From contig NZ_PXNS01000015.1 in NCBI RefSeq assembly GCF_003045775.1, positions 92,567 through 156,566 of the forward strand: a stretch of DNA of 64,000 bases, given 5' to 3'. The position numbers and the translations under genes are program-made. Under the pieces are notes generated by a model, which was given only the letters and a program-made list of their open reading frames with translations, made no database searches and was not told the DNA's origin. Positions within the stretch are counted from its first letter, which is position 1; each line of letters begins with the position of its first letter. The DNA comes from Halomonas litopenaei. GTDB lineage: Bacteria > Pseudomonadota > Gammaproteobacteria > Pseudomonadales > Halomonadaceae. Below are positions 1 to 7,828 of this stretch, piece after piece.

Positions 1-2
1 GT

Positions 3-1079
3 GGCGATATCAGCTTCAGCGTGACCGTGACCGACGCCAGCGGTGCCACCACTACCGTTGTAGTCACCGTCTCGGTTGAGCCGGTCAATGACGCCCCTGT
101 GGCCAGTGCCGATCCTATCGTCACCGGTAGCGGTGAAGCCGCCTCTGGTCAGGTGGTGGCATCGGACGTTGAGGGGGATGATCTCACCTTCGCGCTGGAT
201 GACGGTCCTCGACACGGTCAGCTTACCCTGAACCCGGATGGATCCTTCGTCTATGTGCCGGAAGCAGGATTCTTCGGCAGCGACAGCTTTGTCGTCGCGG
301 TGTCGGACGGGCAGGGAGGTGTAACCTACGTGACCGTCTCGGTGACGGTGGAGCCCCTCGATAGCTTCTATATCGGTGACCGTGCGCCCGAAGTCTCGTC
401 GCAGGATGTCGAGTCGGATGCTGAAGGGCCCTTGATGCATGCCGATGGCATGGTCGATGAGGTGGTCAATCAGTACGGAGGCCTTGGTGGCCTTGCCGAT
501 CTGTCTGCCGATGGGGCAGTAAGAGCGGCGGTACACGGTATTTCGGCGCTGACCGACGCCGAAATGGAGGTGGCAAACAAGGATCAGCCGAGAGAATCCA
601 GTGCCTGGAACTCCTCGATGCTGCACGAGGCCAGGTCGCTGGCTCATCCCGGTGAGGTGCGAGCGACGTCGTGGGCAAGCAGCGATGGCCGAGCGACGCT
701 GGAGGCTCTGGTCGAGAACGAGCGGGCGTGGCTCAAGCTGCCGGAAGGGCAACGCGACATCAAGGTGTCGTTACCCGGGGGCCGAGCCTTGCCGGACTGG
801 ATCCAGCGTCCCTCGATCGGTCAGCTGCTGATCGAACGGCCGGCGGCGCTGGAAAAGGTGACGCTGGATATCGATAGCCGAGGCAGTGAAGGGAAAGCGC
901 ATCACTATCGCCTGGTGCTGGACCTGGACAAGGTCCGGCTGGACGTGAGTGAAAGTGAGCCATCGTCCCCTGTTGCCGCGCAAGGGTTCAGCGAGCAACT
1001 CAGTCGGGCCCATCACCGGACGAATGACCTGAACCCGAATCTGCTTGAGGCGCTGGCGCTGCTGACCGAGCACGATTGA
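3..1079 (+). CDS. C-terminal part of a large cadherin-like/VCBS-repeat surface protein (partial)
   Basis: The frame is open from the first bases, so the N terminus lies outside the window and only about 359 residues are seen. The first ~115 residues are beta-sandwich repeat material: a VTV-x-NDAP junction, a DGSFVYVP-type strand, then GFFGSDSF and a VTVSVTVEP linker. This is the usual look of the VCBS/cadherin-like tandem domains of giant secreted adhesins. The remaining ~240 residues are not repetitive; they include an ALPDWIQ-like segment and alternating hydrophobic stretches that may be one more Ig-like fold. No RTX nonapeptides or cell-wall anchor are visible. A role as a surface-exposed or secreted adhesin is inferred from the repeats alone. 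The gene ends with TGA and is followed by a hairpin. Confidence 0.75.
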   Translation, partial: GDISFSVTVTDASGATTTVVVTVSVEPVNDAPVASADPIVTGSGEAASGQVVASDVEGDDLTFALDDGPRHGQLTLNPDGSFVYVPEAGFFGSDSFVVAVSDGQGGVTYVTVSVTVEPLDSFYIGDRAPEVSSQDVESDAEGPLMHADGMVDEVVNQYGGLGGLADLSADGAVRAAVHGISALTDAEMEVANKDQPRESSAWNSSMLHEARSLAHPGEVRATSWASSDGRATLEALVENERAWLKLPEGQRDIKVSLPGGRALPDWIQRPSIGQLLIERPAALEKVTLDIDSRGSEGKAHHYRLVLDLDKVRLDVSESEPSSPVAAQGFSEQLSRAHHRTNDLNPNLLEALALLTEHD

Positions 1080-1110
1080 CGGTTAGCCAGGCCGTCACAA
1101 GCAGCAAACT

Positions 1111-1140
1111 TGGCGGACGGGGGGCTTCCCTTGTCCGCCA
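1111..1140. terminator. Hairpin between convergent genes
   Basis: GGCGGAC (1112-1118) pairs with GTCCGCC (1133-1139), with an outer T-A pair. It sits between two convergent stop codons. There is no clear T tract, so termination is inferred from position. Confidence 0.4.
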
Positions 1141-1173
1141 TGTCGTTACCGCCGTTGGATGTTGCCGTGTGGC

Positions 1174-2265
1174 TCAGGAGCGTCGATCGGCAGGCAGCCC
1201 GAGAAAGTTCTGGATGATGAAGAAGTGATCCTCGAACAGGCTTTCTGGCTCGAGTTCCGCCAGGGGTACCCAGCGGGCATGGTCGCCACCCTTGACTGGC
1301 TTCAGCCTCGGCAGGTTCTGATCTGGTCTCAGGGCAAAATAGAAGGCTTCGGCCAGGGTTCGCCCACGCCAGCTTCGGTGCGGCTCGTCGAATAACCGTT
1401 GACCGCGTAGTGATCCCTTGAGTACCGGCTCCGGCACCTTCAGCCGAATGCGTTCGCGCAGCTCGCGCAGGCAGGCGTCCATCAGTCGTTCCTGGGCGCT
1501 GATAAAGCCCCCGGGCAGGGCATAGAGTCCCTTGCCGGGTGCCGAGGTGCGCCGCACCAGCAGCACATGGCCCGACTGCACCACAACCGCACAGACGGTG
1601 ACGAAGATCGGCGGGTAGGGTGCCTGGGCCCAGGCCGAGCGGTACTGGTCGAGCAGTTGCTGTTCTTCGCCGAGCTGGCGGTAGGGCTTGCCGCTCATGA
1701 AGCGGCGGATATGTTCCACCACGCCCGGTGGAAGATCGTGGCTTGCGTTGGTGGAGAGATACTCCACCGCCGAGCCCTCGGAGCGAAATAGCCGTTCACG
1801 AATCTGGCTGGCGGAGATCGCTTCGACCAGCGGTACGCTCACCGACTCCCACTGGGGGAACAGTGACAGGTAGTAGCTCGACTGACCGCGGCTGGCGCCG
1901 ATCAGCCCGATGCGTGGTAACCGTGCGCTCTCGGGATGGGCTAGATCGCGCACTTTGCGCTGGACGTCGTGTACCCAGACATCGTCGTTGTACAGCGCAT
2001 CCAGCAGCGGCACGATCTCGAGGCGAGCGTTGTCGTCTTCGTCGAAGGCGCTGCGCAGCATCTGGCGGCGTTCGTCAAAACGCCAGGGGTTGCGCAGTGA
2101 GCGCGCCTGCCAGGCGGAGCCTACCAGCACGATGACCTGTCTGGCCTGCTTGAGGGCCGCCCGAATCACCGCCAGATGGCCGAGGTGCGGGGGCTGAAAG
2201 CGTCCGATGAACACCAGGCAGTCGAACTCGGTCTGCGGCGGAGAGGTGGCCAGATCGGTGGGCAT
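1174..2265 (-). CDS. Bifunctional nicotinamide-nucleotide adenylyltransferase / Nudix hydrolase (NadM-Nudix type)
   Basis: Predicted NAD metabolism enzyme: an N-terminal adenylyltransferase joins NMN to ATP, and a C-terminal Nudix domain usually hydrolyses ADP-ribose. Residues ~12-180 carry the nucleotidyltransferase signatures GRFQPPHLGH and ISASQIR. Residues ~215-350 form the Nudix fold, with LPGGFISAQE followed by RELRER. The Nudix box departs from GX5EX7REUXEEXGU at two places: the second glutamate of REUXEE is Arg, and the late glycine is Arg. The start at ATG 2265 was chosen because AGGAG lies 8 nt upstream and the adenylyltransferase motif begins soon after; an in-frame extension to 2403 has no family similarity. 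The 5' region holds a palindrome and a triple 14-bp repeat. Confidence 0.88.
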   Translation of the reverse strand: MPTDLATSPPQTEFDCLVFIGRFQPPHLGHLAVIRAALKQARQVIVLVGSAWQARSLRNPWRFDERRQMLRSAFDEDDNARLEIVPLLDALYNDDVWVHDVQRKVRDLAHPESARLPRIGLIGASRGQSSYYLSLFPQWESVSVPLVEAISASQIRERLFRSEGSAVEYLSTNASHDLPPGVVEHIRRFMSGKPYRQLGEEQQLLDQYRSAWAQAPYPPIFVTVCAVVVQSGHVLLVRRTSAPGKGLYALPGGFISAQERLMDACLRELRERIRLKVPEPVLKGSLRGQRLFDEPHRSWRGRTLAEAFYFALRPDQNLPRLKPVKGGDHARWVPLAELEPESLFEDHFFIIQNFLGLPADRRS

Positions 2266-2283
2266 GGAGGACTCCTGGAAAAC

Positions 2284-2306
2284 GTCGCCGCCATTATGGT
2301 GGCGAC
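2284..2306 (-). promoter_or_regulatory. Near-perfect palindrome upstream of the NadM-Nudix gene
   Basis: Arms GTCGCCGCCAT (2284-2294) and ATGGTGGCGAC (2296-2306) are complementary at 10 of 11 positions around a single central base. The element lies 18-41 bases upstream of the ATG. It could be a repressor operator or a leader hairpin; the regulator is not known. Confidence 0.4.
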
Positions 2307-2317
2307 GACTGGCAGGC

Positions 2318-2359
2318 GCAAACAGACCGGTGCAAACAGACCGGCGCAAACAGATAGGC
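2318..2359. repeat. Three tandem 14-bp repeats upstream of the NadM-Nudix gene
   Basis: Units GCAAACAGACCGGT, GCAAACAGACCGGC and GCAAACAGATAGGC follow each other without spacing, just upstream of the palindrome at 2284-2306. Iterated sites of this kind can bind a regulator cooperatively; a neutral minisatellite is equally possible. Confidence 0.6.
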
Positions 2360-2524
2360 TCCCGAGCTGGATCGGTAAGGCTAGATGAAGGAGGCTCGAT
2401 CAACCCTTCGCGACGATCTGGTCATGATGAACTGGCAGCGCCTGGGCGTCGCGTTGGCGCATGTTCCTGCGTATACCGTCGGTGTTAGGTATGCTGAGAG
2501 CAACGATAATGACGAGGGAACGCC

Positions 2525-3934
2525 ATGATCATTCAGTTTTTCGCCTTCTGGTGGGGGGTGCTGCGTCGCTCGGTGGCGTTGTGGCTCGAGCGCAACGCCT
2601 TCAGCTACGCCGGCTCGCTGGCGTTCTATACCCTGTTTTCGCTGGCGCCGACGGTAATCATCGCGGTGACGGTGATCGGTGTGGTGCTGGGCGAGGAGGC
2701 GGCACAGGGGCAAATCTTCGCCCAGTTGCAGGGCACCATGGGCCCCGAAGCGGCCACCGCCATCGAGCATGCCGTCGCCCAGTCGCGGATCCAGGAGTCC
2801 GGGCTGTTGCCGACGCTGCTGGGTTTTGCCGCCCTGGCGGTTGGTGCCACTACGGTGTTCGGCCAGATGCAGTTCTCGCTGAACACCATCTGGGGCGTCG
2901 CGGCACGCCCCAGCAGCAACAGCCTGTGGATCTTCGTCAAGAATCGAATGCTGTCACTGACGATCGTGCTGGCGATCGGCTTTATCCTGCTGGTGTCAGT
3001 GGGGCTCGGGGTCTTCGTCAGGGCGGCGCTGAAAGCCGCCGATGATGTGCTGCCCTACGTCAGCCTGCTGACACGAGGGGTGGAGCTGCTGGTGTCGATC
3101 GGCGTGATCGCCGCGCTCTTTGCCACCATCTTCAAGGTGTTGCCCGACGTGGTGCTGCGCTGGCGCGACGTCATCGTCGGTGCGGTTGTCACGGCCTTGC
3201 TGTTCTCGATAGGGCGTACCGGTATCGCGCTCTATCTGGCCTACAACGCGACTGCCTCGACCTACGGTGCGGCGGGGTCGGTGGTGGTGGTGTTGCTGTG
3301 GGTCTACTACTCCTCGCTGATCCTGCTGTTTGGTGCTGCCTTTACCAAGGTCCATCTACTCGCCCGGCACAAGCCCATCATCCCGCGCAACAGCGCCGTG
3401 CTGGTCAAGCAGGAACTGCTCGATCAGCAGAGCGTGCGTGCCCAGTTGAGCGCCGAAGAAGAACGGGAATTCGAGCAGGAGGCTCGCGAGCGTCAGCATG
3501 AGGCGGAGCTGGAGGCAGGGGGAGCGGAGACTGCTGGCACGGTGGAGAGCCGTCAGGCCAACGAAGATGACGAGGTCAGCGTCGATGATACGGTTCAAGG
3601 GGCCGATGTCGCCAGAGAGGAACCAATGGACGAGCAGCAGGAGGCAGCCACGATGTCCGATGACACCCTATGCCTGGAGGCCCTGGTGGAAGGGCGAGTA
3701 CAGGGCGTGAGCTATCGCTTTGCCACCAGGCAGCAAGCCGAGGCAGAGGGGCTTGCGGGGTATGCGCGCAACCTGCCGGACGGCAGTGTCGAGGTGTTGC
3801 TGTGTGGACCTCGTGACGCGGTGGAACGGGTCGCCGACTGGCTTGAATATGGGCCCGAGCAGGCCGAAGTGACCCAGGTCACCACCCGTGAGGTAACGCT
3901 GGATAAGCCGCCGAGGGATTTCACGACGGGCTAG
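2525..3934 (+). CDS. YihY/BrkB-family inner-membrane protein fused to a C-terminal acylphosphatase
   Basis: Residues 1-~285 form a YihY/BrkB-type integral membrane domain with several hydrophobic helices and the family's N-terminal segment (AFSYAGSLAFYTLFSLAP). This family was once called ribonuclease BN; its molecular role is unsettled. An acidic, Gln/Glu-rich linker of ~90 residues follows. The last ~90 residues are an acylphosphatase, with the phosphate loop and catalytic Arg in GRVQGVSYR and the catalytic Asn in GYARNLPDGSVEV. Acylphosphatases hydrolyse carboxyl-phosphate bonds in the cytoplasm. The two parts are in one uninterrupted frame, but strong internal start sites at 3626 and especially 3653 could also give a free 93-residue acylphosphatase, a normal length for that family. 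A 19-bp-stem terminator follows. Confidence 0.85.
   Translation: MIIQFFAFWWGVLRRSVALWLERNAFSYAGSLAFYTLFSLAPTVIIAVTVIGVVLGEEAAQGQIFAQLQGTMGPEAATAIEHAVAQSRIQESGLLPTLLGFAALAVGATTVFGQMQFSLNTIWGVAARPSSNSLWIFVKNRMLSLTIVLAIGFILLVSVGLGVFVRAALKAADDVLPYVSLLTRGVELLVSIGVIAALFATIFKVLPDVVLRWRDVIVGAVVTALLFSIGRTGIALYLAYNATASTYGAAGSVVVVLLWVYYSSLILLFGAAFTKVHLLARHKPIIPRNSAVLVKQELLDQQSVRAQLSAEEEREFEQEARERQHEAELEAGGAETAGTVESRQANEDDEVSVDDTVQGADVAREEPMDEQQEAATMSDDTLCLEALVEGRVQGVSYRFATRQQAEAEGLAGYARNLPDGSVEVLLCGPRDAVERVADWLEYGPEQAEVTQVTTREVTLDKPPRDFTTG
3639..3655 (+). promoter_or_regulatory. Internal Shine-Dalgarno and start codon for a free acylphosphatase
   Basis: A full AGGAGG (3639-3644) lies 8 nt before an in-frame ATG at 3653, exactly where the acylphosphatase domain begins (MSDDT...). 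A second candidate, AGAGGAA before ATG 3626, is just upstream. This suggests translational reinitiation inside the long frame; it has not been shown. Confidence 0.55.
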
Positions 3935-4001
3935 AGCCCGGTGTAGAGCGCCCGTGGTCGTCGCCGCTGGCGCCATGACCTCAAGGATCCAGCGATAGAA
4001 G

Positions 4002-4063
4002 AGCCCCGGGCGGGCACGACAATGTCCCTCGACATTATCCGTCGTGCCCGCCCGGGGCTTTTT
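4002..4063. terminator. Bidirectional intrinsic terminator
   Basis: AGCCCCGGGCGGGCACGAC (4002-4020) is perfectly complementary to 4041-4059, with an inner AATGTC/GACATT hairpin. TTTTT follows on the plus strand. It separates the convergent YihY-acylphosphatase and nucleoside hydrolase genes. Confidence 0.9.
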
Positions 4064-4078
4064 GCTGGCTTGAGTCGT

Positions 4079-5020
4079 TCAGGCCAGGGTGTCCGCGATC
4101 CAGTCGCTGACGGCCTTGCCGTCTACCCCCATGCAGACGTTGACCACGGGTGTCTGTGACCAGCGGTCGGCGATAAAGCCTCTGCCTTCCGGCGCGAGGA
4201 TGGTCTGCCCCTCGGCCGGCCCTTCGGTAACCACACCCAGGTGGCCGCGGGTGGTCTCGAACAGGTCCGGGCGCAGTAGCCAGGCCAGGGCCACACTGTC
4301 ATGGGGGCAGCAGCCGTCGATGCCGAGAGCTTCACGATAGAAGGCGCGATAGAAGTCGTAGCTGCCGGCCAGAATCTTGCCGAGCTCGCCCTGGCCTGCC
4401 TCGATGCGGGCCATGTGTTCCGGCGTCAGGATGCAGCGATGGGTCACGTCGAGCCCCACCAGGGTCAGCGGCCAGTCGGCGGTCAGTACGCGCTGCGCGG
4501 CGTGGGCATCGTTGAAGATGTTGGCTTCTGCCACCGGGGTGACGTTGCCGCCTTCGCGAATGGAGCCGCCCATGATGACCACCTGCTTGACCAGGCGGGT
4601 GATCTCGGGGTCCAGCTGCAGCGCTGCGGCAAGGTTGCCCAGCGGGCCGACCGCCACCAGGCTGACCTCGCCCGGACGCTGGCGCACGGTGTCGACGATA
4701 AACTGGGCGGCGCTGCGAGCATCGGCCTGTCCCTTGACCTCGGGCAGGGTGATATTGCCCAGGCCGTTGTCGCCATGGATATGCTTGGGTGCCGGATGAC
4801 GAGGTTTGACCATGGGGCAGGCCGAGCCCTGGGCCACTGGCACTGGCTGGCCCGCGATCTCGCCGAGCAGCAGGGCATTGTGGGTCGCCGTCTCGATGTC
4901 GACGTTGCCGAAGGTGGTGGTCATGCCGAGCAGCTCAATGTCGGGATGGCGCAGGGCGATGGCGATGGCCTGGGCGTCGTCGACGCCCGGGTCGGTATCG
5001 AAGATGATCGGGGTGCTCAC
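4079..5020 (-). CDS. Ribonucleoside hydrolase (inosine/uridine-preferring family)
   Basis: Cytoplasmic salvage enzyme that splits nucleosides into a base and ribose. The N terminus carries the calcium-binding family signature DTDPGVDD. GNVDIETATHNAL and the later VVIMGGS and EANIFNDAHAAQ segments also match the family, as does the length of 313 residues. The frame continues upstream, but the GTG at 5020 directly precedes the conserved STPIIFDTDPG start and has AGGAG 5 nt before it. It lies 28 bp downstream of ribokinase on the same strand, so the pair should release ribose and phosphorylate it. Base preference (RihA, RihB or RihC type) cannot be told from the sequence. Confidence 0.92.
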   Translation of the reverse strand: MSTPIIFDTDPGVDDAQAIAIALRHPDIELLGMTTTFGNVDIETATHNALLLGEIAGQPVPVAQGSACPMVKPRHPAPKHIHGDNGLGNITLPEVKGQADARSAAQFIVDTVRQRPGEVSLVAVGPLGNLAAALQLDPEITRLVKQVVIMGGSIREGGNVTPVAEANIFNDAHAAQRVLTADWPLTLVGLDVTHRCILTPEHMARIEAGQGELGKILAGSYDFYRAFYREALGIDGCCPHDSVALAWLLRPDLFETTRGHLGVVTEGPAEGQTILAPEGRGFIADRWSQTPVVNVCMGVDGKAVSDWIADTLA

Positions 5021-5048
5021 GGAAGCTCCTGTGATTGGCCTGAAGGTC

Positions 5049-5960
5049 TCAACGGATGGCGTGCTGGCCGCTCGCCAGCGCTGTGTCGACCTCGTCGCGG
5101 GTCGGAATGCTGGCAGCCGCGCCCTGGCGCTGAACGCCGAGGGCGGCGGCGGTGGAGGCCAGCGCCAGGCAATCCGCCACGGTCTTTTGTTCCTGCATCG
5201 CGGCCAGGTAGTAGCCGATGAAGGTGTCCCCGGCGGCGGTGGTGTCAACCGCCTCGACCCGACTCGCCGCCTGGAACTGGCGTTGTCCGCCGTGCTGATG
5301 CCAGGCGCCTTCGCCTCCGAGCGTCAGCACCAGTTGGGTGCTGGGCAGGCGCTCGGAAAGGGCGGTGAGCAAGGCGTCGGCATCGGTATCCTCTGCAACA
5401 CCGGCCAGCCAGGCGGCCTCGCCCCGATTGACGAAAAGGAGATCGCACCGGTCGAGCGGCAGGTCCAGCACGGCGTCGCTCATCGGCGCCGGGTTGAAGG
5501 CGATGTTCAGTCCCTTTTCATGTCCGAGCCGGATGGCATCGGCCAGGGCGCTGCATTCATTCTGCAGCAGCAGCCAGTCGCCGGCCTGAGTGCCCTCCAT
5601 CAGCCTGGAAAGGTCGTCGGCCGCGTGGTGGTGGTTGGCTCCGGGGAACAGCAGGATGGCGTTCTCTGCGCCGTCGTCGACCTGGATGATGGCGTGGCCG
5701 GAGGGCGCGGCCACCTCGGCAATACCATTGACGTCGACCCCGGCATCGGCAAGCTGCTGGCGGGCCCAGCCATCCTGGGCATTCAGGCTACCCCAGTGAG
5801 CCACCTGACCACCGGCCTTGGCCAGCGCGAGCGACTGGTTGGCTCCCTTGCCTCCAAGGCCGACTCGGTGCTCGTGGCTCGCCAGGGTTTCCCCCGGGCG
5901 AACGAGATGGGGAACGCGATAGACATGGTCGAGATTGATCGACCCGTAGTTGTACAGCAT
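5049..5960 (-). CDS. rbsK: Ribokinase
   Basis: PfkB-family kinase that converts ribose to ribose 5-phosphate. The N-terminal NYGSINLDHVYRVP strand, the GGKGANQSLALAKAGG substrate/dimer motif (residues ~36-51) and the C-terminal anion-hole motif DTTAAGDTFIGYY are present. The last has Ala where Gly is usual (DTTGAGD), a tolerated change; the catalytic Asp of AAGD is kept. The length of 303 residues is normal. It is the first gene of a two-gene operon with the nucleoside hydrolase. A TATAAT on the minus strand lies about 110 bp upstream, with two inverted repeats behind it that could be regulator sites. Confidence 0.94.
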   Translation of the reverse strand: MLYNYGSINLDHVYRVPHLVRPGETLASHEHRVGLGGKGANQSLALAKAGGQVAHWGSLNAQDGWARQQLADAGVDVNGIAEVAAPSGHAIIQVDDGAENAILLFPGANHHHAADDLSRLMEGTQAGDWLLLQNECSALADAIRLGHEKGLNIAFNPAPMSDAVLDLPLDRCDLLFVNRGEAAWLAGVAEDTDADALLTALSERLPSTQLVLTLGGEGAWHQHGGQRQFQAASRVEAVDTTAAGDTFIGYYLAAMQEQKTVADCLALASTAAALGVQRQGAAASIPTRDEVDTALASGQHAIR

Positions 5961-6067
5961 GGGGTGTCCGATGAGGGGGTGGGCTCAGCGCGAAGTATCG
6001 GAGTGATGCCGGGCCGACGCAAGGGTGCAACCGCCATCGGTAACGAGGCTGTTCCCTTGTTTCCAAA

Positions 6068-6073
6068 ATTATA
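6068..6073 (-). promoter_or_regulatory. Candidate -10 element of the rbsK operon
   Basis: On the minus strand the hexamer reads TATAAT. With a 17-bp spacer the -35 position would be TTTTGG, a poor match. It is the only consensus -10 in the gap upstream of rbsK. Confidence 0.45.
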
Positions 6074-6104
6074 CCGTTATCTTGATTTGACCAAAACCCG
6101 AACG

Positions 6105-6139
6105 TGCAAATTGCATCGACTTGTTACTCATAGTCGATG
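6105..6139. promoter_or_regulatory. Overlapping inverted repeats upstream of the rbsK promoter
   Basis: TGCAAATTGCA (6105-6115) is an 11-bp palindrome. CATCGACT (6114-6121) and AGTCGATG (6132-6139) form a perfect 8-bp inverted repeat with a 10-bp spacer. They lie about 40-65 bp upstream of the candidate -10, a typical place for an activator or distal operator. Confidence 0.35.
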
Positions 6140-6290
6140 AGGACAGGCCGTTGGGAGGCGTCGCATTCGCTAAACTCGCCCGAACATGCCGATCAGGGGC
6201 GCAATAACGTTGCATAAGCGCGGCATCAGCGGGGCGAAAGCCTGGAAAGAGCTCAGCAAGGGGCAGGGTGGCAAGAATGGCCTGGTGGCA

Positions 6291-6316
6291 GGCGGGCACG
6301 GTCTGCTGTGCCCGCC
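6291..6316 (-). terminator. Hairpin after the D-2-hydroxyacid dehydrogenase gene
   Basis: GGCGGGCAC (6291-6299) pairs with GTGCCCGCC (6308-6316), 11 bp past the stop codon of the minus-strand gene. There is no T tract, so termination strength is uncertain. Confidence 0.45.
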
Positions 6317-6326
6317 ATGGACGGCG

Positions 6327-7271
6327 TCAGCTCTCTTGCGCAGCGTTCCGTAGGTTGTCGACGGTCAGCTTGACGATGTTCTGTCGCGCTTCAGGGGTGA
6401 TCCAGGCGCTGTGCGGGGTGACCAGCAGGTTCAGACGCGGCGACTCGTTGACTGCGTCAATCAGGGCGTGGCCATCACGAGGCGGCTCCGCGGGAAGGAC
6501 ATCGACGGCAAGGCCTCCCAATTGCCCTTCGCGCAGGGCGGCCAGAGCGGCTTCTTCATCGATCACTCCACCCCTGGCGCAGTTCACCAGCAGGGCGCCT
6601 TTCTTGATGGTCTTGAGGTTGTCGGCGTTGAGCAGATGACGACTGTGTTCGGTCAATGGGCAATGCAGGCTGACCACGTCGGCCTCGGGCAGCAGCTCGG
6701 CCAGTGCCGGGCGCCGGTCATTGGCCTCGTTGCCTGGTCGCGCGCTGAAACTCACCCGCATGCCGAATGCCTCGGCCAGGGCGGCCACCTTGGAGCCCAG
6801 TTCACCCTGTCCCACCAGCACCAGATGCTTGCCTTCGAGTTGCAGGGTCGGGTGGTCCATCAGACAGAAGAAAGGGCTCTCACCCCAGCGGCCCTCGGCC
6901 ACGTCGCGCTGGTACTGCGGCAGGCGAGTGGCCAGGGCGAGGATCAGCATCAGGGTATGCTGGGCGACACTGGCGGTTCCGTAGGCGTTGACGTTGTCGA
7001 CGCGGATGCCACGCTCTTTCGCCACCTCCATGTCGATATTGTTGGTGCCGGTGGCCAGTACGCAGATGTGCCGCAAGGAGGGCAGGGCGTTTAGCGTATC
7101 GGCATCCAGCACGACCTTGTTGACGATGGCGACGTCGGCGCCGGCCAGCCGTTCACGCGCTTCGGCAGGGGTGCTGGTGGGGTGAACCTCGAGGCTCTCG
7201 AGCTGCTCGCGCAGCGGTGCAAGGTCGATGTCGGTACCCAGGCTGTCGGCGTCCAGTAATACAGCTTTCAT
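6327..7271 (-). CDS. NAD-dependent D-2-hydroxyacid dehydrogenase (glycerate/hydroxypyruvate type)
   Basis: Cytoplasmic oxidoreductase that interconverts D-2-hydroxyacids and 2-keto acids with NAD(P). The Rossmann glycine motif is VLVGQGELGSKVA (residues ~150). The catalytic Arg is in NCARGGVIDEEAAL and the catalytic His in TPHSAW; the glutamate of the relay lies between them. The length of 314 residues and the AYGTASVAQHTLMLI segment resemble glycerate dehydrogenase (HprA-like), though the substrate is inferred. The start at ATG 7271 has AGGAG 5-6 nt upstream; the frame runs further upstream without similarity. It appears to be a single-gene unit with a hairpin beyond its stop. Confidence 0.9.
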   Translation of the reverse strand: MKAVLLDADSLGTDIDLAPLREQLESLEVHPTSTPAEARERLAGADVAIVNKVVLDADTLNALPSLRHICVLATGTNNIDMEVAKERGIRVDNVNAYGTASVAQHTLMLILALATRLPQYQRDVAEGRWGESPFFCLMDHPTLQLEGKHLVLVGQGELGSKVAALAEAFGMRVSFSARPGNEANDRRPALAELLPEADVVSLHCPLTEHSRHLLNADNLKTIKKGALLVNCARGGVIDEEAALAALREGQLGGLAVDVLPAEPPRDGHALIDAVNESPRLNLLVTPHSAWITPEARQNIVKLTVDNLRNAAQES

Positions 7272-7357
7272 CGCTTCTCCTGTTGTGTTTGGTGGGTGTG
7301 GTGAGTCTGGTGGCGAAGATCGGTGCACAGGGCTGGGCCTTGAGGCGCTCAGCACGC

Positions 7358-7363
7358 TATAAT
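7358..7363 (+). promoter_or_regulatory. Candidate -10 element upstream of fmdB-aspS
   Basis: TATAAT lies about 150 bp before the FmdB start in the divergent gap. No good -35 is seen at 16-18 bp, so the assignment rests on the -10 and its position. Confidence 0.35.
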
Positions 7364-7510
7364 GCGCCCCTTTGATTTGGGCTTGGAATTGCTGTTGGCC
7401 GGCCCTATATCGCATGTCGGGATCGGAAGCGGCGTGATCGAGGGTGTGTCAGGCAGATCAGACGCCGGCTTCCCGCCCCGCAGGAACAATGCGAACGGAG
7501 ACCTAGAACC

Positions 7511-7783
7511 ATGCCCATCTACGAATATCAGTGCAAGGCCTGTGGCCATCGGCTGGAGAAGCTGCAGCGCATGAGCGCCGCTCCCTTGACCGACTGCCCG
7601 GCCTGCGAAGCTCCCGAACTGAACCGCCTGGTCTCGGCGGCTGGCTTCCGTCTTGCGGGTGGCGGCTGGTACGAGACCGACTTCAAGACCGGTGGCACCA
7701 AGAAGAATCTGGCGGGTGACAGTGGCGGAGGCGGCGCCTCCTCCGGTGGTGGCTCCGCTTCCGGTGACGGCGCCGCTGCCTGA
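7511..7783 (+). CDS. FmdB-family zinc-ribbon protein
   Basis: A 90-residue small protein that opens with MPIYEYQCKACGH, the hallmark of FmdB/CxxC zinc-ribbon regulators. A second cysteine pair, DCPACEAPELNRL, completes a four-cysteine zinc site. The C terminus is a Gly/Ser/Ala-rich tail from residue ~68. The family was named from a formamidase regulator, but its general function is unknown. It lies 45 bp upstream of aspS on the same strand, an arrangement common in gammaproteobacteria, so co-transcription is likely. Confidence 0.9.
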   Translation: MPIYEYQCKACGHRLEKLQRMSAAPLTDCPACEAPELNRLVSAAGFRLAGGGWYETDFKTGGTKKNLAGDSGGGGASSGGGSASGDGAAA

Positions 7784-7828
7784 TCCAACGAATTGCCTTT
7801 ACCTTCACGCAACATGACAGGAACCAAC

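Larger units (their letters stand above)
5961..6326. other. Intergenic region holding the rbsK promoter region
   Basis: This 366-bp gap between rbsK and the upstream dehydrogenase contains, from left to right, a leader of about 100 bp, a minus-strand TATAAT (6073-6068), two inverted repeats (6105-6115 and 6114-6139) and a hairpin next to the dehydrogenase stop (6291-6316). No convincing coding sequence was seen. Confidence 0.6.

Noticed and set aside
6069..6299. A 76-residue minus-strand frame upstream of rbsK
   Set aside because: It covers the promoter region and its composition is not protein-like; no ribosome binding site was seen.
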